From the NCBI GenBank assembly GCA_033720695.1, contig JAWWCA010000217.1:1-5938 (forward strand): a stretch of 5,938 bases of DNA. Direction: 5' to 3'. Below, piece by piece: positions 1-5,630 of the stretch. A model generated the notes under the pieces. It had not been told where the DNA came from and made no database searches. It saw only the letters and a program-made list of their open reading frames with translations. This DNA is from DATGQT01 sp033720695. GTDB lineage: Bacteria; Bacteroidota; Rhodothermia; Rhodothermales; Rubricoccaceae. The translations under genes and the position numbers were made by a program. Each line of letters begins with the position of its first letter. Position 1 is the stretch's first letter.

Positions 1-78
<78 letters not shown>

Positions 79-109
79 CGGGCGCAAGGTACGCGGCGCG
101 GGGGCGCCG

Positions 110-123
110 CGAACGGGGGTTAT
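110..123 (+). promoter_or_regulatory. Candidate LexA (SOS) operator upstream of umuDC
   Basis: The sequence reads CGAAC-GGGG-GTTAT. It keeps the GAAC and GTT half-site cores with four bases between them, as in the Gram-positive-type SOS box (CGAAC-N4-GTTYG), but the last base of the second half is A, not C or T. It lies about 67 bases before the umuD start, and a weak -10-like TATGAC (121-126) overlaps its right end, which would suit repression. umuDC operons are standard LexA targets. The LexA recognition motif of this lineage is not known to me, so this is a motif-plus-context call. Confidence 0.4.
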
Positions 124-141
124 GACAGACGAGGCGGCACG

Positions 142-166
142 GGCGCCCCCGCACTCTAGGGGCGCC
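142..166 (+). promoter_or_regulatory. GC-rich hairpin in the umuD leader
   Basis: GGCGCCCC (142-149) pairs perfectly with GGGGCGCC (159-166) around a nine-base loop (150-158). The G at 141 could add a wobble pair with T at 167. No T-run follows, so it is not a canonical intrinsic terminator. It ends 23 bases before the umuD ATG and could affect translation or act as a weak attenuator if the transcript starts upstream. The same 8-mer GGGGCGCC also occurs at 101-108. In DNA this GC-rich such a stem could arise by chance. Confidence 0.3.
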
Positions 167-189
167 TCTCCCGCCGCCCGTCCGCCTGC

Positions 190-597
190 ATGCCGCCCGT
201 CCTCGTCCCCCTCTTCCTGTGCCGCGTCCCGTGCGGCTTCCCCTCGCCGGCCGACGACTACGTCGACCGCCTCCTCGACCTCAACGAGCTGTGCGTGCGC
301 AACCGCGCCGCGACGTTCTTCCTCCGCGCCGAGGGCGAGTCCATGCGCGACGCCGGCATCCACCCCGGCGACGTCCTCGTGGTGGACCGCTCGGCCGAGC
401 CGCGGAGCGGGCACGTCGTCGTGGCCGTGCTCGACGGGGCGCTGACGGTGAAGCAGCTGCGCGTGGACACGACCGAGGGGCGCCGCCGCCTCCGCCTCGT
501 CTCGTGCAGCCCCGAGCCCGCCACGATCGAGGTGGCGCCGGAGCAGGACTTCGAGGTCTGGGGCGTCGTCACCCACGTCGTCCACCCCCTCGGCTAG
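190..597 (+). CDS. umuD: UmuD, self-cleaving SOS mutagenesis protein (DNA polymerase V accessory subunit)
   Basis: This 135-residue protein matches UmuD of the LexA/UmuD S24 peptidase family (139 residues in E. coli). The cleavage site Cys15-Gly16 sits in PCGFPSPADDY. The nucleophile Ser51 is in GESM and the general base Lys88 is in TVKQL. Spacings of 36 and 37 residues equal those of E. coli (C24, S60, K97). The C-terminus FEVWGVVTHVVHPLG matches the family end. By family knowledge, RecA-ssDNA filaments trigger cleavage to UmuD', which dimerises and binds UmuC as Pol V in the cytoplasm. The arm before the cleavage site is 14 residues, against 24 in E. coli. ATG at 190 is the first start after an in-frame TAG at 157. 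No Shine-Dalgarno sequence is visible. umuC follows 11 bases downstream, so the two form an operon. Confidence 0.93.
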   Translation: MPPVLVPLFLCRVPCGFPSPADDYVDRLLDLNELCVRNRAATFFLRAEGESMRDAGIHPGDVLVVDRSAEPRSGHVVVAVLDGALTVKQLRVDTTEGRRRLRLVSCSPEPATIEVAPEQDFEVWGVVTHVVHPLG

Positions 598-608
598 ACG
601 TCCCCGCG

Positions 609-1943
609 ATGCCCCGCCTCTTCGCCCTCGTCGACTGCGCCAACTTCTACGTCTCCTGCGAGCGGCTCTTCGACCCGTCGTTGCGGCGCCGGCCCGTCGT
701 CGTGCTCTCGAACAACGACGGGTGCGTGATCGCGCGGAGCGAGGAGGCCCGGCGGCTCGGCGTGCCGATGGGGGCGCCGTTCTTCCAGTGGCGGCGGGCG
801 CTGGCGCGCGAGGGCGTGGCCGTGCTGTCGAGCAACTACACCCTCTACGCCGACCTCTCGCGCCGCGTCATGGAGACGCTGGAGACGCTCGCGCCCGACG
901 TCGAGCCGTACTCCATCGACGAGGCGTTCCTCGTGGTGCAGGCGGCGGACCCCGCGGCGGCCGAGCGGTTCGCCCACCGGGTCCGCCGGCGGGTGTACCG
1001 GTGGACGGGCATCCCCGTCCGCGTCGCCCTCGCCGAGACGAAGACGCTGGCGAAGGCGGGCTGCGCGTGGGCGAAGGGGCACGAGCGGGCCGGGGGCGCG
1101 CCCGCCGTCTGCTTCTGGCGGCACCCCGAGCGCGAGGCCTACCTCGCCGGGCTGCCCGTCGAGGAGGTGTGGGGGATCGCGGCGCGGTGGGGCCGCCGGC
1201 TCCGCGCCCTCGACGCGCCGACGGCCGCGGCGTTCGCTGCGCTCCCGGACCGCGCGATCCGGAGGGGGCTGAGCGTGGTCGCGCTGCGGACGGCCTACGA
1301 GCTGCGCGGGACCAGCTGCATCCCGCTCGACCACGCCCCGCCGACGCGCAAGAGCCTGGTGCGCAGCCGCTCGTTCGGGCACGCCCTCGCGGGCGAGGTC
1401 GCCTTCCCGCTCCTCCGCGAGGCCCTCGCGACGCACGCGGCGCGGGCCGCCGAGAAGCTCCGCGCCGAGGGGCTCGTGGCCGGCGTGCTCCAGGCCTTCG
1501 CCACCACGAAGGGCCACGGGAGGGGGCCGCACCGCCACGGCGCCGCCACGGTCACGCTCGCCCGACCGACCAACCGGACGCCCGCGCTGATCACGGCGGC
1601 GGGGGCGTGCCTGGCGCGCCTCTTCGAGGCCGCCGCGCCCGACGGACGCCCCTACCGCTACAAGAAGGCCGGCGTGATGCTGACGGCGCTGGGGCCGGCC
1701 GAGGGCGTCCAGGACGACCTCTTCCTCCCGCCCGAGACGCCTGCGGAGGCGCGGTCGTCCGCGGCGCTGCTGGCGGCCGTGGACCGCCTCAACCGCCGGT
1801 TCGGCGGGCGCACCGTCGTCTACGGCGCGATGGGCGTGGGCGCCCGGAACGGGGAGGCCCCGGCGTGGGCGATGGCGCGCCGACGCATGAGCCCGTGCGT
1901 CCCCACGCGCTGGGACGCCCTCCCAGCGGCGCAGGCCGACTGA
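609..1943 (+). CDS. umuC: UmuC, Y-family translesion DNA polymerase (Pol V catalytic subunit)
   Basis: This 444-residue protein is collinear with E. coli UmuC (422 residues). The catalytic acids are Asp9 (LVDCANFYVSCE) and Asp104-Glu105 (PYSIDEAF). Tyr14 aligns with the steric-gate tyrosine. The palm and fingers cover about 1-175, including VVVLSNNDGCVIAR and LAETKTLAKA. The thumb is near 180-235 (LPVEEVWGI). The little finger is about 245-355 (RSRSFG, then YRYKKAGVML). QDDLF (368-372) fits the QxxLF beta-clamp-binding motif, and about 385-438 is the DUF4113 tail. The family, with UmuD'2, inserts nucleotides opposite lesions at low fidelity. ATG at 609 was chosen because the Y-family domain starts eight residues later; longer upstream extensions in this frame run through umuD in another frame. 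There is no Shine-Dalgarno. The gene appears intact and catalytically competent. Confidence 0.95.
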   Translation: MPRLFALVDCANFYVSCERLFDPSLRRRPVVVLSNNDGCVIARSEEARRLGVPMGAPFFQWRRALAREGVAVLSSNYTLYADLSRRVMETLETLAPDVEPYSIDEAFLVVQAADPAAAERFAHRVRRRVYRWTGIPVRVALAETKTLAKAGCAWAKGHERAGGAPAVCFWRHPEREAYLAGLPVEEVWGIAARWGRRLRALDAPTAAAFAALPDRAIRRGLSVVALRTAYELRGTSCIPLDHAPPTRKSLVRSRSFGHALAGEVAFPLLREALATHAARAAEKLRAEGLVAGVLQAFATTKGHGRGPHRHGAATVTLARPTNRTPALITAAGACLARLFEAAAPDGRPYRYKKAGVMLTALGPAEGVQDDLFLPPETPAEARSSAALLAAVDRLNRRFGGRTVVYGAMGVGARNGEAPAWAMARRRMSPCVPTRWDALPAAQAD

Positions 1944-1961
1944 CGGCCGCCCGCCGCCCGC

Positions 1962-4900
1962 TCAGGAGCCGCCGACGCGGTCTTGGAGCTGCTCGAAGTA
2001 GCGCTTGATGAGGTCCTGGTAGTCCGGCGCGTAGCCGCTCTCGAGGGCGCGGATGAGGTCGCGCCGGAGGCGGTCGGCGGGGCCCTCGGGTGCGTCGAGG
2101 CGGTCGGGCCGGTCGGGGTCGGGGCAGTCGCGGCCGGTCTCGCCCTCGCGGCGCTCCTCGCGCCCGCGCTGGTTGACGGAGCGCTCGGCCTCGAGGAGGC
2201 GCTGGAGGATGTTCTGCTGGCGCTGGAGCGTCTCCTGCGAGAGCCGCCCGCCGCGGAGCTCGCGCTCGATGGCGCGCATCCCGTCGGCGGCGCGCTGGAG
2301 GGCGCTGCGGGTCTGGGCGTCGAGGCTGGGGCCGCCGCGCTCAATGAGCTCCTGGAGCTGCTCCCGGATGGCCCGCTGCTGGGCCGCGGCCTGGCGCGCG
2401 CGCGCCTGCTGGGTCTGGGTGAGCCGCTCGCCGGCCATGTCGTTGAGCATCTGCTGGATCTGGCCGTTGAGCTGCTGCTGGCCCTGCTGCATCTGCTGCA
2501 GCATCTGCTGCATCTGCGGCATCGTCATCGAGCCCTGGCCGCTGGACTGCCCCTGCATGCTGAGCTGGTCCATGAGCTCGGAGAGGAGGAGGGCGAGCTC
2601 GTTGAGGTGCGTCATCGCCGTCTTCTGGTGGCCCGAGGCGGGGCCGGGCTGGAGCTCGGCGAGGCGCTCGGTGGACTGCCCCATCTCGCGGATGGCGTCG
2701 TGGGTGATCTCCTGGAGCGTGTAGCTCATCTGGGGGATCTTCCGGCCCAGCGAGGCGACGGAGTCGGCGACCGTCGCGAGGCCCTCGGCCAGCTCCACCT
2801 GCTCCTGCGCGAGGGCGCGGAGGGCGGGGCTCTGGCTGGGGAGCGCGCCGGTCTCGTTGCCCAGGCGCTCCTGCTCCTCCGAGAGCGTGAGGACGTCGTC
2901 GAGCACGCGGCGGAGGCCCTGGAGGTTCTGGCGCTGCTGGCCCTGCATCATGTTCTGCGCCATCGCGCCCATCTCCTGCGCCATCTGCTGGAGCTGCTGC
3001 GACATCTGCTGCTGGCCCTCCTGGGCGGGGCTGAGCTGGTTCTGCCGGAGCTGCTGCGCGTTCTGCTCCATCTGCTGCGGGAGGTCCTGCTGCTGCATCT
3101 GCTCGTTCATCTCCTGCATCTGCTCGGAGGGGGCGCCCTGCTGGTTCTCCATCTGCTCCTGCAGCTCCTGCATCTGCTGCTCGAGCTCCTGCATGGCCTC
3201 GCGGGCGGCCTCCTGCTCCTGCGCGAGCCGCTCGCGCTCGGCCGCGGGGTCGGGGGTCTGCGGCGGCCCCTCCTGCTCCCCATCCTGCTGCTCGCCGTCC
3301 TGCTGCTCGCCGTCCTGCTGCTCGGCCTCCGGGTCGCTCTGCGGGGCGCCGTCCTGCTGCTCGTCGAGGCGTTCGGTGGCCTCGCGGAGGGCCTCCTCGC
3401 GCTCGGCCAGCTCCTCGGCGCGGCGGGCGGCCTCGTCGAGGGCCTGCGCCGTCTTCAGCCGCTCGAACAGCTCGAGGGCCCGCTCCAGCCGCTCGCGGAA
3501 CTGCTCCTCGTCGAACTCGGCCTGCTCCAGCGACTCCATCATCTGCCCGAGGTCAAGGTTCTCCATGGCCTCCTGGAGGCGTTCGAGCGCCTCGCGCAGC
3601 TCGGGCGCGTCGAGCTCGTCGATCACCTGCTGCATGGCCTCGTAGAGCCGCATCGTCTCCTCGGTCACGAGGTCGCCCTCCTGCATCTGCTCGAGGAGCT
3701 GCTCCATCTGCTCGGTGAGCTGCTGCGTCTGCTGCTGGAGCGACTCCTGCTGCTGCTGGAGCTGGTCGAGCTGGCGCTGGTCCTCCCAGTCGGGGCGGGG
3801 GTCGCGGCGGAGGTCGTCGCGGAGCTCGCGGAAGCGCTCGCGGAGCGCGTCGGCCTCGTCCTCGACGGTGTCGAGGGCCTCGTCGGCGGCGTCCTGCGTC
3901 TCCTCCAGCCGGTCGAACCGCTCGTCGAGGGAGGGGAAGCGGAGAGCGAAGACGGGCGTGCGCGCCCGCTTGTAGCCGCCCACGGCGTCGTTGTCGCGCA
4001 CCTCGCCGAAGAACTCGACGACGTCGCCGGGCTGGAGCGGCCGGCCGGGGCTCGGGAGCCACCGCGTGAGCACCTCCTGGTCGAGCGCGCGCGGCGCCGA
4101 GAGCGGGATCGCGACGGGCTGGAACTGGGCGTCGGGCGGGCCGTCGCGGCGCTCGGCGAGGCGCCAGTAGAGCGTGACGCGGGAGAACCCGAAGTCGTCG
4201 GTGATGCGGAAGGCGGCCCGGCGCGCGCCGGCGTCGAGCGCGGCGTCGGCGCCCTCGGTGAGCGTGATCTGGGGCGGGGCGTCGCGGAGGACGTCGAGGC
4301 GGTAGACGACGGGGCTCTCGTTGCGCCGCCCGTTCTCGCCGACGAGCCGGACAGCGTAGCCGCCCTCGCCACGCAACGCGAAGCGGGCCGTGCCGCGGCC
4401 GTCCTCGACGGCGAGGGGCACCCGCTGCGGCGCGCCGCCGGCCCAGTCGACGGCGAGGTGGGCGCTCTTGAGGGGCGGCCCGGCGAGGTCGACGGTCACC
4501 TGGACGGTCGTGCCCGGGAGGGCGAGGACGTCGCCGACGCCGGGGGCGAGGCGCCGCGTGGGGAGGCCAGTGTAGCCCGGCGGCCGGAGCGCCACCCGGA
4601 GCCCCCGCACGACGGGCCGCTCGACGACCGCGGCCTCGAACCACGCCGAGGCCACGCCCTCGTCCGAGACCACGCGGTAGCGGAGGTCGGCGCGGACGTT
4701 GGGGACGGTGTGGCGGAACCGCCCGCCCTCCAGGTGCAGGCGGACGCGGTCGAGCGCCTCCTCATCGGCGCGGCCCACTTCGAGGACGGCGTCGGGCGGG
4801 AGGGCGGTGCCGACGGGCCGGGCCTCGACCGTGAGCGCCTCGCCGCGCGCCAGCTCGACGTCGCCGGGCGTGACGTCGAAGCGGTAGGGCGCGGGCGGCG

Positions 4901-5489
4901 CGAAGTCCACCGACGGCTCGAACAGCCGGTCCACGGCGCCGACGAAGGTCGTGGGGGCGGCGAGGAAGAAGGCGGCGAGGCCGAGGAGGGGGGCCACGGC
5001 CCAGGGCGCGGCGCGGCGCGCGGGGCGGAGGTCCTCGACGCGCTCGAAGGGGACCGGCGCGACCGACTCGCCGAGGGCCTGCACGGCGCGGTCCACGAAC
5101 GGCGACGGGGCGGCCGAGGCGCGGCCGTCGGCGAGGTCGAGGAGGGCCGTGAGGCGGTCGGCCACGGCGGGGTGGCGGGCGCCGGCCACGCGCGCGGCCG
5201 ACCGCTCGTCCAGCCCGGGCACCACGCCGACGAGCCGGAGCACCGGCAGGACGACGAAGTAGCCGACAAGGCCGAGGGCACCGAGCACGAAGGCCCAGAA
5301 CCACAGCGACCGCAGCCCGACGCCCATCCACAGGACGGCCTCGACGGCCGCGCCCGCGAGGAGGAGAGACGCGAGGACGGCCGCCGTGACGAGCGCGCCA
5401 AAGGCGACCTCGGCGGCGGTCTGCCGGCGCATCGCCTGGTGGAGGCGGCGGCGGAGCTGCTGCAGGAGGGTGAGGGTGGCCTCGCTCAC
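1962..5489 (-). CDS. DUF4175 family membrane-anchored protein with long Gln/Glu/Met-rich coiled-coil region
   Basis: The protein has 1175 residues from a GTG start. Hydrophobic segments lie near 29-54, 61-90 and 162-185, which predicts an inside N-terminus and a periplasmic C-terminal bulk. Residues about 195-520 look beta-rich and Ig-like, with blocks such as LRPPGYTGLP and ITDDFGFSRVTLYWRL. About 525-1110 is helical and low in complexity, dominated by Q, E, M and L. Within it, about 855-975 (QEQVELAEG, KIPQMSYTLQEI, AMTHLNELALLL) resembles the conserved helical block I recall from Bacteroidota DUF4175 proteins. A charged linker precedes a C-terminal motif, SGYAPDYQDLIKRYFEQL. The function of the family is unknown to me; such proteins are sometimes labelled ATPase, but I see no Walker motif. 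GTG at 5489 gives the typical N-terminus (SEATLTLLQQLRRRL). An upstream ATG at 5738 would overlap the divergent gene by about 108 bases and adds a Gly/Pro/Arg-rich stretch, so it is unlikely. The stop lies 18 bases from the umuC stop, in convergent orientation. Confidence 0.88.
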   Translation of the reverse strand: MSEATLTLLQQLRRRLHQAMRRQTAAEVAFGALVTAAVLASLLLAGAAVEAVLWMGVGLRSLWFWAFVLGALGLVGYFVVLPVLRLVGVVPGLDERSAARVAGARHPAVADRLTALLDLADGRASAAPSPFVDRAVQALGESVAPVPFERVEDLRPARRAAPWAVAPLLGLAAFFLAAPTTFVGAVDRLFEPSVDFAPPAPYRFDVTPGDVELARGEALTVEARPVGTALPPDAVLEVGRADEEALDRVRLHLEGGRFRHTVPNVRADLRYRVVSDEGVASAWFEAAVVERPVVRGLRVALRPPGYTGLPTRRLAPGVGDVLALPGTTVQVTVDLAGPPLKSAHLAVDWAGGAPQRVPLAVEDGRGTARFALRGEGGYAVRLVGENGRRNESPVVYRLDVLRDAPPQITLTEGADAALDAGARRAAFRITDDFGFSRVTLYWRLAERRDGPPDAQFQPVAIPLSAPRALDQEVLTRWLPSPGRPLQPGDVVEFFGEVRDNDAVGGYKRARTPVFALRFPSLDERFDRLEETQDAADEALDTVEDEADALRERFRELRDDLRRDPRPDWEDQRQLDQLQQQQESLQQQTQQLTEQMEQLLEQMQEGDLVTEETMRLYEAMQQVIDELDAPELREALERLQEAMENLDLGQMMESLEQAEFDEEQFRERLERALELFERLKTAQALDEAARRAEELAEREEALREATERLDEQQDGAPQSDPEAEQQDGEQQDGEQQDGEQEGPPQTPDPAAERERLAQEQEAAREAMQELEQQMQELQEQMENQQGAPSEQMQEMNEQMQQQDLPQQMEQNAQQLRQNQLSPAQEGQQQMSQQLQQMAQEMGAMAQNMMQGQQRQNLQGLRRVLDDVLTLSEEQERLGNETGALPSQSPALRALAQEQVELAEGLATVADSVASLGRKIPQMSYTLQEITHDAIREMGQSTERLAELQPGPASGHQKTAMTHLNELALLLSELMDQLSMQGQSSGQGSMTMPQMQQMLQQMQQGQQQLNGQIQQMLNDMAGERLTQTQQARARQAAAQQRAIREQLQELIERGGPSLDAQTRSALQRAADGMRAIERELRGGRLSQETLQRQQNILQRLLEAERSVNQRGREERREGETGRDCPDPDRPDRLDAPEGPADRLRRDLIRALESGYAPDYQDLIKRYFEQLQDRVGGS
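3281..3325. repeat. Three 15-base tandem units inside the DUF4175 gene
   Basis: Units at 3281-3295, 3296-3310 and 3311-3325 share the core TCCTGCTGCTCG, with single-base differences at the unit ends. A further isolated copy lies at 3350-3364. Read on the - strand they encode repeats of the pentapeptide EQQDG (protein residues about 722-738, with another at about 710-714). The unit is a multiple of three, so copy-number change would keep the reading frame. The repeat sits in a hydrophilic linker between two helical parts of the protein. Confidence 0.85.
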
Positions 5490-5544
5490 GTCGGGAGGGG
5501 AAAGGGGACGGGCGGAAGGTAAAGCGCTCCGCACGGGAACGCGC

Positions 5545-5574
5545 CGGGGGCCCCCGAATTGCCTGCGGTTCGGG
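5545..5574. repeat. Overlapping palindrome and inverted repeat in the divergent promoter region
   Basis: CGGGGGCCCCCG at 5545-5556 is a perfect 12-base palindrome. It overlaps a second dyad, CCCGAA (5553-5558) and TTCGGG (5569-5574), separated by ten bases. The second dyad has 16-base centre-to-centre spacing, which could suit a dimeric regulator binding between the divergent promoters. Both are short for DNA this GC-rich, so chance is a real alternative. Confidence 0.4.
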
Positions 5575-5618
5575 CCGTGGGGGAGGGGCGCGGCGCGTCT
5601 AAACGGGAGGGGGCGAGG

Positions 5619-5624
5619 TATACT
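5619..5624 (+). promoter_or_regulatory. Possible -10 element TATACT for the secreted-protein gene
   Basis: TATACT matches five of six bases of TATAAT and is a rare AT-rich patch in this region. It ends six bases before the ATG at 5631, so transcription would begin at or next to the start codon and give a leaderless mRNA. No -35-like TTGACA lies 17 bases upstream (the sequence there is CGTCTA). It only loosely fits the Bacteroidota TAnnTTTG motif. GGGAGG at 5605-5610 is about 20 bases from the ATG, too far to act as a Shine-Dalgarno. Confidence 0.35.
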
Positions 5625-5630
5625 CCCCTC

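Larger units (their letters stand above)
5490..5630. promoter_or_regulatory. Divergent intergenic region between the DUF4175 gene and the secreted-protein gene
   Basis: These 141 bases lie between two divergent starts and should hold both promoters. On the - strand, TACCTTCC (5521 down to 5514) keeps the TA and TT of the Bacteroidota -7 motif TAnnTTTG, but no convincing TTG -33 element precedes it. On the + strand, TATACT sits just before the next ATG. The region also contains a 12-base palindrome (5545-5556) and an inverted repeat CCCGAA/TTCGGG (5553-5558 and 5569-5574). No Shine-Dalgarno is correctly placed for either gene. I see no small ORF with a credible product here. Confidence 0.5.

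Noticed and set aside
122..445. Open frame from ATG at 122
   Set aside because: The predicted product is Ala/Ser/Arg/Pro-rich low complexity and overlaps umuD in another frame. Its ATG lies within the candidate operator and promoter.
219..608. 130-codon N-terminal extension of the umuC frame, running through umuD
   Set aside because: The extension is an Arg/Pro-rich out-of-frame reading of umuD. The Y-family domain begins right after the ATG at 609, as in known UmuC proteins.
594..1538. Long - strand open frame opposite umuC
   Set aside because: The product is an Arg/Pro/Gly/Glu-rich shadow of umuC codons without domains or a plausible start context.
1944..1961. Possible intrinsic terminator between the convergent genes
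   Set aside because: The 18 bases are C/G-rich with no usable inverted repeat and no T-run on either strand.
722..2008. 428-codon + strand frame overlapping umuC and extending past its stop
   Set aside because: The translation is Arg/Ala/Gly/Pro-rich and lacks motifs; it is a frame-shifted reading of umuC in GC-rich DNA.
2471..3780. CTG-rich repeats considered as a CRISPR-like or structured repeat array
   Set aside because: The units are irregular, with no constant spacing or unique spacers, and are fully explained by Gln and Met codons on the - strand.
1983..5522. A 1179-codon open frame on the + strand, antisense to almost the whole DUF4175 gene
   Set aside because: Its product is a Leu/Glu/Gly/Val-rich string with no recognisable domain. 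It is explained by the GC-rich codons of the opposite gene, whose reverse complements rarely give stops. The - strand frame has membrane segments and family motifs, so it is the real gene.
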